Of a stretch of DNA of 64,000 nucleotides, positions 39,845 through 48,411 are shown piece after piece (position 1 is the first letter of the stretch; each line of letters begins with the position of its first letter). The notes beneath the pieces are model-generated. The model saw only the letters and a list, made by a program, of their open reading frames with translations, made no database searches and was not told where the DNA came from. Source of the DNA: Janibacter sp. HTCC2649 (GTDB taxonomy: Bacteria; Actinomycetota; Actinomycetes; Actinomycetales; Dermatophilaceae); contig NZ_CH672413.1 in NCBI RefSeq assembly GCF_000152705.1, positions 3,937,046 through 4,001,045 of the forward strand, in the 5' to 3' direction. Both the position numbers and the translations under genes were made by a program.

Positions 39845-41230
39845 ATGAGCGGTTCGATTCACGCTGGGGGCCCCACGCAGCTGACCCTCGATGACCTGCG
39901 CAGCGGCGCCGAGAGCGGCGAGATCGACACGGTCATCGTCGCGTTCACCGACATGCAGGGTCGCCTGACCGGCAAACGGTTGCACGCGGCCTACTTCCTC
40001 GATCATGTCCTCGACGGGGGAGCGGAGGGGTGCAACTACCTCCTCGCGGTCGACGTCGACATGAACACCGTCGACGGCTACGCCATGTCGTCGTGGGAGA
40101 AGGGCTACGGCGACTTCGAGTTCGTGCTCGACCTCGACACCCTGCGGCGCACGCCCGGGCAGCCGGGCTCCGTGACGATCCAGTGCGACCTCGCCTGGCT
40201 CGACGGCTCCGGCCCCGTGCGGCAGTCGCCGCGCGGCATCCTCAAGGCGCAGGTCGAGCGCGCCCACGAGAAGGGCTGGATGGCCATCGCCGGCACGGAG
40301 CTCGAGTTCATCGTCTTCGAGGAGACGTTTCACTCCGCCTGGGATCGCCGCTACGTCGGGCTCACGGGGGCCAACCGCTACAACGTCGACTACTCCATCA
40401 CCGGCGGAACCGTCGTCGAGCCCCTCCTGCGCGAGATCCGCAACGAGATGTATGCCGCGGGCGTCACCGTCGAGGGTGCCAAGGGTGAGTGCAACTTCGG
40501 CCAGCACGAGATCGGGTTCCTCTATGACGAGGTCGTCCGCACGTGCGACAACCACGTCATCTACAAGACGGCGGCCAAGGAGCTCGCGGCCAAGCACGGC
40601 ATGTCGCTGACCTTCATGGCGAAGTACGACGAGCGCGAGGGCAACTCGTGCCACATCCACCTGTCCCTGCGCGGGCTCGACGGCAAGGTCGTCTTTGCCG
40701 ACAAGGAGCGCGAGGGTGGGCAGGGCATCCTGCACGACCAGTTCCTCGCCGGTGTCCTCGCGACGATGCGTGACTTCACCTACTTCTATGCTCCGAACAT
40801 CAACTCCTACAAGCGTTTTGCTGCCGGCTCGTTCGCGCCGACCGCCATCGCGTGGGGTCGTGACAACCGCACCTGCGCCCTGCGGGTGGTCGGCCACGGA
40901 GGTGGCCTTCGTATGGAGAACCGGGTGCCGGGCGGTGACGTCAATCCCTACCTCGCGGTGGCCGCGATGCTCGCCGGCGGGCTCTACGGCATCGAGCACG
41001 AGCTCGAGCTGGAGCCGGCCTTCGAGGGCAACGCCTACACCTCGGACGTCGAGAAGGTGCCCGCGACGCTGCGTGAGGCTCGCGAGCTGCTCGCGTCCTC
41101 GACCATCGCCCGTGAGGTCTTCGGCGATGACGTCGTCGACCACTACGTCAACGCTGCCGACGTCGAGCTCAAGGCCTTCGACGCCGCAGTGACCGACTGG
41201 GAACGCATCCGAGGCTTCGAGAGGCTCTGA
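39845..41230 (+). CDS. Glutamine synthetase-like gamma-glutamyl-amine ligase
   Basis: The 461-residue protein is a GS-fold ligase, not classical GlnA. It has GTELEFIVFEET near residue 153 (metal Glu), GQHEIGF near 220 and NSCHIHLSL near 263, and lacks the adenylylation tyrosine loop of GSI. This branch (PuuA, GlnA3, GlnA4, GMAS) couples glutamate to a small amine using ATP. The neighbours, aldehyde dehydrogenase, SDR and a PuuD-type hydrolase, complete a gamma-glutamylated catabolic route. Actinobacterial GlnA4 acts on ethanolamine, which fits the kinase and permease here. ATG 39845 follows AAGGAG. Confidence 0.85.
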   Translation: MSGSIHAGGPTQLTLDDLRSGAESGEIDTVIVAFTDMQGRLTGKRLHAAYFLDHVLDGGAEGCNYLLAVDVDMNTVDGYAMSSWEKGYGDFEFVLDLDTLRRTPGQPGSVTIQCDLAWLDGSGPVRQSPRGILKAQVERAHEKGWMAIAGTELEFIVFEETFHSAWDRRYVGLTGANRYNVDYSITGGTVVEPLLREIRNEMYAAGVTVEGAKGECNFGQHEIGFLYDEVVRTCDNHVIYKTAAKELAAKHGMSLTFMAKYDEREGNSCHIHLSLRGLDGKVVFADKEREGGQGILHDQFLAGVLATMRDFTYFYAPNINSYKRFAAGSFAPTAIAWGRDNRTCALRVVGHGGGLRMENRVPGGDVNPYLAVAAMLAGGLYGIEHELELEPAFEGNAYTSDVEKVPATLREARELLASSTIAREVFGDDVVDHYVNAADVELKAFDAAVTDWERIRGFERL

Positions 41231-41234
41231 ACAG

Positions 41235-42608
41235 ATGACTTCGCATGACGTGATCAACCCGGCGACCGAAAAGGTCGCCCGCACCATCGACCTCGTCGGT
41301 GTCGAGGAGACCGATGAGGCCGTGGCCCGCGCCGTCGAGGTCGGACCGACCTGGCGTGCCATGGCGCCCGCCGACCGGGGTCGACTGTTGCGGCGCTTCA
41401 GCGAGGTCGTCGACGAGCACCTCGACGAGCTGGCCGCGCTCGAGGTCGAGAACGCCGGCCACACCATCGGCAACGCCCGTTGGGAGGCCGGCAACGTCCG
41501 TGACGTCCTCGCCTACTACTCGGCCGCGCCGGAGCGCCTCTTCGGGCAGCAGATCCCCGTTGCCGGTGGCATCGACCTGACCTTCAAGGAGCCCCTCGGG
41601 GTCGTGTCGATCATCGTGCCGTGGAACTTCCCCATGCCCATCGCGGGCTGGGGCTTCGGCCCGGCCCTCGCGGCAGGCAACACGGTCGTGCTCAAGCCGG
41701 CCGAGCTCACCCCGCTGACCGCCATGCGCCTGGGTGAGCTCGCCCTCGAGGCCGGCGTGCCGGAGGGCGTCTTCACCGTGCTGCCGGGCAAGGGCTCGGT
41801 CGTGGGGGAGCGGTTCGTCACCCACCCCGACGTGCGCAAGGTCTGCTTCACCGGATCGACCGCCGTGGGTCAGGGCATCATGCGCAAGGCCGCCGACCAG
41901 CTCAAGCGGGTCACGCTCGAGCTCGGTGGCAAGTCCGCCAACATCGTCTTCGACGACGCGGACCTCGACGTTGCCGCCGCCGCCGCACCCATGTCGTTCC
42001 TCGACAACGCCGGCCAGGACTGCTGCGCGCGAACGCGAATCCTCGTGCAGCGCAATGTCTTTGACGCCTTCATGGAGCGGTTCGAGGCAGGCATGCGCGC
42101 CGTGCGTGTCGGCGACCCCAACGATGAGGCCACCCAGATGGGTCCGCTCATCAGCGCCGGTCAGCGCGAGGCCGTGCGTGGTTTCGTCGAGAACTCGAAC
42201 GAGTCCGTCGACGTCGCCTTCCGCGGCACCGCACCCGAAGGGGCCGGCTACTGGTACCCCCCGACGGTCGTCCTCCCCGGCAGCACCAACGACCGGGTCT
42301 GGCGCGACGAGATCTTCGGACCCGTCGTGGCGGTCCTCCCGTTCGACGACGAAGCCGACGCGATCCGCCTCGCCAACGACACGGCATACGGGCTGTCGGG
42401 TTCGATCTGGACGCGTGACGTCGGTCGAGCGATCCGCGTCTCGCGCGCCGTCGAGGCCGGGAACCTCTCGGTCAACAGCCACAGCAGTGTGCGCTACTCG
42501 ACACCCTTCGGTGGCTACAAGGCGAGTGGCATCGGCCGCGAGCTCGGCCCCGACGCGCTCGACGCGTTCACCGAGGTCAAGAACGTCTTCATCAGCACCG
42601 ACAACTGA
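41235..42608 (+). CDS. NAD(P)-dependent aldehyde dehydrogenase
   Basis: The 457-residue enzyme has the ALDH signatures: PWNFPMPIAGWGFGPALAAGN near residue 130 (catalytic Asn), the NAD loop FTGSTAVGQGIM near 210, the active-site Glu in LELGGKSANIV near 234 and the catalytic Cys in GQDCCARTRI near 263. It would oxidise the (gamma-glutamylated) amino-aldehyde produced from the amine. It starts four bases after the glutamine-synthetase-like gene, so the two are surely co-transcribed. The octamer at 42382 encodes TAY using a GCA alanine codon. Confidence 0.92.
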   Translation: MTSHDVINPATEKVARTIDLVGVEETDEAVARAVEVGPTWRAMAPADRGRLLRRFSEVVDEHLDELAALEVENAGHTIGNARWEAGNVRDVLAYYSAAPERLFGQQIPVAGGIDLTFKEPLGVVSIIVPWNFPMPIAGWGFGPALAAGNTVVLKPAELTPLTAMRLGELALEAGVPEGVFTVLPGKGSVVGERFVTHPDVRKVCFTGSTAVGQGIMRKAADQLKRVTLELGGKSANIVFDDADLDVAAAAAPMSFLDNAGQDCCARTRILVQRNVFDAFMERFEAGMRAVRVGDPNDEATQMGPLISAGQREAVRGFVENSNESVDVAFRGTAPEGAGYWYPPTVVLPGSTNDRVWRDEIFGPVVAVLPFDDEADAIRLANDTAYGLSGSIWTRDVGRAIRVSRAVEAGNLSVNSHSSVRYSTPFGGYKASGIGRELGPDALDAFTEVKNVFISTDN

Positions 42609-42650
42609 GCACACCCAACAAAGACAACACAGAACTGAGGTCAGCAAGAC

Positions 42651-43418
42651 ATGGGAGATCGGCTCGCAGGCAAGGTCGCCGTCGTCACCGGAGGATGCTC
42701 GGGCATCGGGCTGGCGACGGTGCGCCGCTTCGCCGAAGAGGGTGCCAAGGTCGTCATCGGCGACCTCGATGACGCCAACGGTGAGCGCATCGCCGACGAG
42801 ATCGGGGGCGCCTATGTCCATTGCGACGTCACCGACAAGGACCAGGTCGACGCGATGTTCGCCACGGCCAAGGAGAAGTTCGGCAGCGTGGACATCGCCT
42901 TCAACAACGCCGGCATCAGCCCGCCCGAGGACGACTCGATCCTCAACACCGACCTCGACGCCTGGCGCAAGGTGCAGGAGGTCAACCTGACCTCGGTCTA
43001 CCTCTGCTGCAAGGCGGCCCTGCCCTACATGATCGAGCAGGGCAAGGGCTCGATCATCAACACGGCGTCCTTCGTCGCGGTCATGGGTGCGGCCACGTCG
43101 CAGATCTCCTACAGCGCGTCCAAGGGCGGGGTCCTGTCGATGTCGCGCGAGCTCGGCGTCGAGTTCGCCCGCCAGGGGGTGCGCGTCAACGCCCTGTGCC
43201 CGGGCCCGGTCAACACGCCGCTGCTGCGTGAGCTGTTCGCCAAGGACGAGGAGCGGGCCGCCCGGCGCCTCATCCACGTCCCGATGGGTCGGTTCGGTGA
43301 GCCGGAGGAGATGGCCAACGCCGTCCTCTTCCTCGCCTCCGACGAGTCGAGCTTCATCACGGCCAACACCTTCCTCGTCGACGGCGGCATCTCCGGCGCC
43401 TACGTCACACCCCTCTGA
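42651..43418 (+). CDS. Short-chain dehydrogenase/reductase
   Basis: The 255-residue classical SDR has TGGCSGIGLATVRRF near residue 12 (NAD-binding TGxxxGIG), NNAGISPPE near 85, the catalytic Ser, Tyr and Lys in QISYSASKGG near 152, and PGPVNTP near 183. The substrate is unknown. In the cluster it could oxidise the alcohol function of an amino alcohol to the aldehyde consumed by the ALDH, a role that is inference. It begins 42 bases after the ALDH gene and ends six bases before the PuuD-like gene. Confidence 0.9.
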   Translation: MGDRLAGKVAVVTGGCSGIGLATVRRFAEEGAKVVIGDLDDANGERIADEIGGAYVHCDVTDKDQVDAMFATAKEKFGSVDIAFNNAGISPPEDDSILNTDLDAWRKVQEVNLTSVYLCCKAALPYMIEQGKGSIINTASFVAVMGAATSQISYSASKGGVLSMSRELGVEFARQGVRVNALCPGPVNTPLLRELFAKDEERAARRLIHVPMGRFGEPEEMANAVLFLASDESSFITANTFLVDGGISGAYVTPL

Positions 43419-43424
43419 GGCGTC

Positions 43425-44153
43425 GTGGCAACGAGGCCGGTCATCGGCGTCACGAGCTACGTCGAGCCGGTGAGCCGGGGTGACTGGGCGGGGCAGCACA
43501 GCACCGTCCTGCCGCATGCCTACGTCGAGCACCTCGAGCGCGCGGGTGCCATCGCGGTGGTCCTCCCGCCGCGTTTCGATGCCGACGACGCCCTCGTTGC
43601 AGGGCTGCTCGCGCGTCTCGACGGTGTCGTCATCGCCGGCGGAGCCGACGTCGAACCGATCCGGTATGCCGCCGTGCCCGACTCCCGCGTCCAGTCACCT
43701 CGGCCGGACCGCGACGCCTTCGAGCTCGCGGTGGCCCGGGTGACGGCACGGACGCGCCAGCCGTTGCTCGGGATCTGTCGCGGGATGCAGGTCATGGCGG
43801 TGGCTGCCGGTGGCGAGCTCGAGCAGCACGTCCCGGACCGGGTGGGTCATGAGGCCCACAGCCCCACACCGGGTGTCTATGCGTCGCACCATGTGACTCC
43901 GGTCGAGGGCACGCGTCTTGCCTCGATCCTTGGCACCGAGGTCCTCGACGTCCCGACCTACCACCACCAGGCGGTGCGCACCCACCCCGGCTACGCGGCT
44001 TCGGCATGGCACGAGGACGGGACGCTGGAAGCGATGGAGGACACGGCATACCCGTTCCGGGTTGCGGTTCAGTGGCACCCGGAGGCGGGGACGGACACCC
44101 GACTCTTCGACGCTTTGGTGCAGGCATGCAGCGCCAACCAGCAGCGTGGGTGA
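43425..44153 (+). CDS. Class I glutamine amidotransferase-like gamma-glutamyl hydrolase (PuuD type)
   Basis: The 242-residue protein has the PuuD/gamma-glutamyl-GABA hydrolase pattern: RPVIGVTSYVE at the N terminus, the nucleophile Cys in LLGICRGMQVM near residue 113, and the His-x-Glu pair in VAVQWHPEAGTD near 223. PuuD releases glutamate from gamma-glutamylated acids, the last step of the pathway, regenerating the glutamate spent by the ligase. It starts at GTG 43425, six bases after the SDR stop, and ends the amine cluster. It contains two GTATGCCG octamers (43664, 44044). Confidence 0.86.
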   Translation: MATRPVIGVTSYVEPVSRGDWAGQHSTVLPHAYVEHLERAGAIAVVLPPRFDADDALVAGLLARLDGVVIAGGADVEPIRYAAVPDSRVQSPRPDRDAFELAVARVTARTRQPLLGICRGMQVMAVAAGGELEQHVPDRVGHEAHSPTPGVYASHHVTPVEGTRLASILGTEVLDVPTYHHQAVRTHPGYAASAWHEDGTLEAMEDTAYPFRVAVQWHPEAGTDTRLFDALVQACSANQQRG

Positions 44154-44163
44154 CACTGGACGA

Positions 44164-45273
44164 GTGAAAATCCCAGGACTGGCGATCGCTGCAGGTGGTG
44201 TCGGACTCGCTGCATGGCTCGTGCGCGCGGGACGTCCGATACCTGAAGCCATGGGCGGACGCGCATCCGGCGCGCGCGCCGCTCGGATGGCGGAGTCGCC
44301 CGAGTGGTCGAACGGCAAGTTCCACAACCAGCAACTGCGCTTCGCGCCGTCCTCGCGCTCGATCGCGGGCACCGTCAAGGAGCTCGTCGCCGGACGCCAG
44401 GAACGGCACCCGGTCGGGGACGTGCCGCTCGTGCGCGAACCGCTGGAGCCCCGGGCCGAGGGCACCCACGTCACGTGGCTGGGGCACTCGACCGCACTCG
44501 TCCAGGTCGACGGCACCGTCGTGCTCCTCGACCCCGTGTGGAGCGACCGCTGCTCGCCCTCGCAGCAGGTCGGGCCGCATCGCCTCCACGAGGTGCCGGT
44601 CGCGATCGCGGACCTGCCGCCCGTGGATGCCGTCGTCATCTCGCACGACCACTACGACCACCTCGACATGGACTCGATCAAGGAGCTCGCGGCACTACGT
44701 CCCGAGACACGGTTCGTCGTCCCTCTCGGCGTCGGCGCCCACCTCGAGAAGTGGGGTGTTCCGCTCGACCGCATCGACGAGCTCGACTGGCACGAGGACA
44801 CCAAGGTCGAGGGCGTGCGCCTTGTCGCGACACCGGCCCAGCACTTCTCCGGGCGCGGGCTGTCACGCGATGGCACGCTCTGGGCCTCGTGGGTGATCGA
44901 GGGTGAGTCGCACAAGGTCTTCTACTCGGGTGACACGGGCTACTTCGTCGGGTTCGCCCAGATCGGGGAGCGCTACGGACCCTTCGACGTGTCGCTGGTG
45001 CAGGTCGGCGCCTATGACGACGGCTGGCCCACGATTCACATGACGCCCGAGCACGGCGTGGAGGCCCACCTCGACGTGAAGGCTGGGGTGATGATGCCGG
45101 TGCACTGGGGCACGTTCAACCTCGCGTTCCACCCGTGGAGCGAGCCGGTCGAGCGTGTTCTCGTCGAGGCCGAGCGTCGTGGAGCGAAGGTCGTCGTGCC
45201 TCGCCCCGGCGAACGCATCGACCTGTCGGCCCTGCCCGAGGCGCCGAGCTACTGGTGGCGTTCGATCACCTGA
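44164..45273 (+). CDS. MBL-fold hydrolase, NAPE-PLD/RomA-like
   Basis: This 369-residue protein has a short N-terminal hydrophobic stretch (PGLAIAAGGVGLAAWLV) and a metallo-beta-lactamase domain: WLGHSTALVQVDGTVVLLDP near residue 102 (read in parts), SHDHYDHLD near 159 (metal-binding HxHxDH), then GDTGYF near 258 and HWGTFN near 320. The combination is that of the N-acyl-phosphatidylethanolamine phospholipase D/RomA group, acting on membrane lipids or related esters. It lies ten bases after the PuuD-like gene, so it may be co-transcribed with the amine genes. The link to ethanolamine-containing lipids is suggestive only. Confidence 0.78.
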   Translation: MKIPGLAIAAGGVGLAAWLVRAGRPIPEAMGGRASGARAARMAESPEWSNGKFHNQQLRFAPSSRSIAGTVKELVAGRQERHPVGDVPLVREPLEPRAEGTHVTWLGHSTALVQVDGTVVLLDPVWSDRCSPSQQVGPHRLHEVPVAIADLPPVDAVVISHDHYDHLDMDSIKELAALRPETRFVVPLGVGAHLEKWGVPLDRIDELDWHEDTKVEGVRLVATPAQHFSGRGLSRDGTLWASWVIEGESHKVFYSGDTGYFVGFAQIGERYGPFDVSLVQVGAYDDGWPTIHMTPEHGVEAHLDVKAGVMMPVHWGTFNLAFHPWSEPVERVLVEAERRGAKVVVPRPGERIDLSALPEAPSYWWRSIT

Positions 45274-45332
45274 GTTGGTCTCCCGGTGAAACCCGGTCGC
45301 ACTGTGCGGACCTGACTGATTGACTCGGCCCG

Positions 45333-46058
45333 GTGACTGACACCCCGGGTTTCTATGAGCACCTGACCTTCAACGCGCCGTTGTCCGAGGCGCGTGCCGA
45401 CGCCCTCGCCGCTCGGGTGGCAGCGGCTGGGCCATCCACCGTCCTCGACGTGGGGTGTGGCTGGGGGGAGCTGTTGATCCGGGTGGCGGCGCAGGCTCCG
45501 GGAGCACGTGCCCTCGGTGTCGACACCGAGGAGCGCCACCTGACGAGGGGACGGGCGCGTGCCCGCGAGCTCGACGTCTCGACGAGGGTGACCTTCGAGA
45601 ACCTGTCGGGTGACCAGCTGAGCGAGCCGGCGGACGTCGTCATCTGCATCGGCTCCTCCCATGCCTTCGGTGACTCACCGGCCGAGGCACTCGCGGCGCT
45701 GAAGCCGCTCGTGCGACCCGGTGGTCGTCTGGTCCTCGGCGAGGGGACGTGGGAGGTGCGGGGTCCGGGCGACCCCGACCTCGTGTGGGATGACGTCGTC
45801 GCCCTGCCGTCCGTTGCTGCGTTGGTGGACCTGGCGGTCGAGGCGGGGTTCCGGCCGTTGTGGATCGAGACCGCGAACGAGGACGAGCTGTTCGCGTTCG
45901 AGTCCGGCTATCTCGCCGACCTCGAGGAGTGGCTGCTCCACCACGACGACGCCGACGTCCGGGCTCGGGCCGACGAGCACCGCAGGCGGTGGCTGCACGG
46001 CTATCGCAACGCGTTCGGCTTCGCCTACCTCACACTCGGTGTCCCGGGCCACTCCTAG
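45333..46058 (+). CDS. SAM-dependent class I methyltransferase
   Basis: The 241-residue product has the class I motifs I (VLDVGCGWGELLIRVA near residue 33), post-I (ALGVDTEERHL near 60) and IV (DVVICIGSSHAFGD near 105). Its substrate is not predictable. The start is GTG 45333. It is 59 bases after the MBL gene and convergent with the minus-strand gene at 46059, with no intergenic gap at the stop codons. Confidence 0.82.
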   Translation: MTDTPGFYEHLTFNAPLSEARADALAARVAAAGPSTVLDVGCGWGELLIRVAAQAPGARALGVDTEERHLTRGRARARELDVSTRVTFENLSGDQLSEPADVVICIGSSHAFGDSPAEALAALKPLVRPGGRLVLGEGTWEVRGPGDPDLVWDDVVALPSVAALVDLAVEAGFRPLWIETANEDELFAFESGYLADLEEWLLHHDDADVRARADEHRRRWLHGYRNAFGFAYLTLGVPGHS

Positions 46059-46589
46059 TCAGGACTCGACGGGCCGGCCCGTGTCGCGCACGAGGTAGAC
46101 CCAGGGGAAGGCCCGGCAGCCCACGACCCAGCCGGCCTTCTCGTGGCGGCTCAGCGAACCCGTCCACACGACGCGCTTGTGCTCCCACTGGGTGGAGGTG
46201 CGGACGACGAGGTGACGCAGCATCCCGGCCCGGATCGTGTGCCAGCCCAGACGACCGGCGATCTCCAGCTCGGCCATCTCGTCGAAGGCCGTGACCGGTC
46301 CCAGCCAGCGTTGCTCGGCCGTCAGGGTGTCGTGGGCGCGTTCGCCGAAGCGCTGCTGGACGGCCTGGCGGCTCATGCCGAGCTCGGCTCCGATCGCGGC
46401 CCAGCTGTGGCCGGCCGCGCGAGCGGCACCGACCGACTGGTGCAGCAGGTGCCGCACGGAGCCCTCGGCGTCGGCAACGCGTCGCACCAGTCCCAGGGGG
46501 TCGTCCTGGGGTGCGCCGTCAAGGATGGCCGAGCCGATGGCATCGACCAGTTGGGTATGCCGTTCGCTCACCTCGGTCGGGTCGCTCAC
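46059..46589 (-). CDS. Helix-turn-helix protein of unknown specificity
   Basis: The product of about 176 residues starts at GTG 46589 (VSDPTEVSER); the longer open frame overlaps the upstream gene and is Ser/Pro-rich noise. A clear HTH is present, GHSWAAIGAELGMSRQAVQQRFGE near residue 70-92 (read in two parts), in a helical context. The rest (ITA-type LGWHTIRAGMLRHLVV, then WVVGCRAFPWVYLV) is unfamiliar. It follows the small membrane gene at 46609 by 19 bases, so it is likely the second gene of an operon whose promoter carries two palindromic operators. It is the obvious candidate to bind them. Confidence 0.7.
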   Translation of the reverse strand: MSDPTEVSERHTQLVDAIGSAILDGAPQDDPLGLVRRVADAEGSVRHLLHQSVGAARAAGHSWAAIGAELGMSRQAVQQRFGERAHDTLTAEQRWLGPVTAFDEMAELEIAGRLGWHTIRAGMLRHLVVRTSTQWEHKRVVWTGSLSRHEKAGWVVGCRAFPWVYLVRDTGRPVES

Positions 46590-46608
46590 CTTGGCCCCGT
46601 GGCCGGGT

Positions 46609-46863
46609 TCAGCGTTCGTCACGGCTGGGCAGCCAGGCGTCGTTGTGGCCTGACTCGTCGTCGGTGGGCTTGCGGAAGGTCCCTGAGCCCAGGAGGTAGG
46701 CGCCGAGGACCATGAAGGCGACGCAGGCTCCGGTGAACAGGCCCTTGTCGAACCCGTCGCGCCCACGCGACAGGGTCAGTGAGGCGAGTCCCAGGAGGAC
46801 GAACACCATGCCGGTCGAGAGGGAGGTGCTCTTCCTGGGGCGAAGAAAGAGTCGAGATGCCAT
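46609..46863 (-). CDS. Small membrane protein with two helices
   Basis: The 84-residue protein has hydrophobic segments near residues 19-32 (MVFVLLGLASLTL) and 43-60 (GLFTGACVAFMVLGAYLLG) and a charged C-terminal tail. It is unrecognised. Transcription reads from a leaderless promoter: -35 TTGACA, TACGGT, six bases, ATG 46863. Two operator palindromes overlap this promoter. It leads an operon with the HTH gene. Confidence 0.6.
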   Translation of the reverse strand: MASRLFLRPRKSTSLSTGMVFVLLGLASLTLSRGRDGFDKGLFTGACVAFMVLGAYLLGSGTFRKPTDDESGHNDAWLPSRDER

Positions 46864-46911
46864 GCGTCAACCGTAGGTTGACGCGGACTCCCTTGTCAAC
46901 TGGAAGTTGAC
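46864..46911 (-). promoter_or_regulatory. Leaderless promoter overlapped by two GTCAAC-N5-GTTGAC operators
   Basis: GTCAAC-N5-GTTGAC occurs at 46866-46882 (extended to GC...GC, 46864-46884) and again at 46895-46911, centres 29 bases apart. Read on the minus strand, the second palindrome contains the -35 TTGACA, and the first covers the -10 TACGGT next to the start codon. Repressor binding to both sites would block the promoter. The sites also face the divergent gene at 47039. Confidence 0.7.
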
Positions 46912-47038
46912 GTCAGGGATGGTCTTGTCCACAGGCCGGCGGCACCACCGGCCTCGTCCACAGATGGCGGCTGAGGGTGTCAGTGCCGTCGGGGTTCGGT
47001 GCCATGCTGAGCGCTCACACCACGACGGGGGAGGCCCG

Positions 47039-48388
47039 ATGAGTTCGAGCGAACGGGCACAGCAGCAGCACCACGAGTTCGCCGATGCGAGCAACAGGTC
47101 GACCGAAGCGCTCATCGCCCTCGCTCTGTCAGCGCTTGCAGCCAAGCGTGGCCGCGCCTTCGACGATGCGGCCGTCTCCCTGGCTCAACGGTGCAGTGCT
47201 GAGGCCGGGCGACGGTCTGTGGTCTCCACGCTCGTCGAGAGCATCGCCGCCGCGACGAAGGAGGCCTGGCAGCGCGGATGGCAGCCAGCCGACGTCCACC
47301 GCATGGCGACACGCACGGTGAGCACGGACGAGCAGGCGCTGGTCGTCGACGCGATGAGCGAGGAACTCGGTCGCTATGCCCCCTCGACGGTGGACCACCG
47401 GTGGCTGGCCCAGATCATCGAGCTCGACGGGGGAGTCTGGTGGCTGCGCTCGCAGACCTGGCTCGACGCCCGGCGCGGTCGTGGCGTCGACTGGCTGACG
47501 TTGCTGTCCCAGGGACTCATCGTGCTGCACCTGCTGTGGACCCTGCCCAGGATCGAACGGCTCTCGCCCCTGCCGGGCACCGTCCGGCCTCCCGAGCGAG
47601 GCGCATCGGGGCCGACGGACGCCATGGACTCGTCGGCGGCGCCCGGGCCCCAGGCGGACGACCGGATCCTCGCCCGCGTGCGCATGCTGCTCGCCAAGGC
47701 CGAGTCGACGACGTTCGAGGCCGAGGCCGAGACGTTCACGGCTGGTGCTCAGGCGCTCATGGCACGGCACAGCATCGACGCAGCTCTGCTCGCCGCCGAC
47801 GAGGGCCGCGAGGGTCGAAGCAGCGACGGGCCCCACGGCCGACGCATCGGCATCGACACCCCGTATGACGGACCCAAGGCCGTGTTGCTCGATGCGGTGG
47901 CAACGGCCAACCGGTGTCGAATGGTGTGGAGCCGTGAGCTCGGGTTCGGAACGGTCATGGGGTTCGAAGCCGATCTCGACAGCGTCGAGCTGCTCTTCAC
48001 CTCGCTCCTCGTGCAGGCCAACGCGAGGCTGATGGCCGAGGGCAAGCGCGCCGACCACCGTGGCCGAAGCCGCACCCGCTCCTTCCGCCAGTCCTTCCTC
48101 ACGGCCTACGCCCACCGCATCGGTGAACGACTGCGCGAAGTGATGGATGCCGAGGTCGAGTCGGCGCAGGAACAGGCCAGCTCACGAGGCCAAGCCCTGG
48201 TGCCGATCCTCGCCGCCCGCGCGGAGGAGGTCGACGAGGTCATGGGCGAGTGGTTCCCGGTCGTCAAGAAGAGTTCGGTCGGCTCCGTGCGTGACGCCGA
48301 GGGGTGGAACGTGGGCCGGGCGGCCGCCGACCAGGCGTCGCTCGACGGAACCGCGTCGAGGGGACGGGTCGGCAAGGGCCGACGCTGA
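47039..48388 (+). CDS. DUF2786-family protein
   Basis: The 449-residue protein begins at ATG 47039 after GGGGGAGG. The central region DDRILARVRMLLAKAESTTFEAEAETFTAGAQALMARHSID (read in parts, near residue 205) is the hallmark of DUF2786, found in phage-related and actinobacterial proteins of unknown function. The following RIGIDTPYDGPKAVLLDAVATANRC and the C-terminal helical segment fit the larger DUF2786 proteins. The N-terminal 200 residues are helical and unassigned. The upstream gap carries the two operators that also face the minus-strand operon. Confidence 0.75.
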   Translation: MSSSERAQQQHHEFADASNRSTEALIALALSALAAKRGRAFDDAAVSLAQRCSAEAGRRSVVSTLVESIAAATKEAWQRGWQPADVHRMATRTVSTDEQALVVDAMSEELGRYAPSTVDHRWLAQIIELDGGVWWLRSQTWLDARRGRGVDWLTLLSQGLIVLHLLWTLPRIERLSPLPGTVRPPERGASGPTDAMDSSAAPGPQADDRILARVRMLLAKAESTTFEAEAETFTAGAQALMARHSIDAALLAADEGREGRSSDGPHGRRIGIDTPYDGPKAVLLDAVATANRCRMVWSRELGFGTVMGFEADLDSVELLFTSLLVQANARLMAEGKRADHRGRSRTRSFRQSFLTAYAHRIGERLREVMDAEVESAQEQASSRGQALVPILAARAEEVDEVMGEWFPVVKKSSVGSVRDAEGWNVGRAAADQASLDGTASRGRVGKGRR

Positions 48389-48411
48389 GCTGGTCCGGTT
48401 GTCGCCGGGCG

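Noticed and set aside
46590-46766. Ser/Pro-rich extension of the HTH protein
   Set aside because: It overlaps the small membrane gene in another frame and looks like out-of-frame translation. GTG 46589 is a better start.
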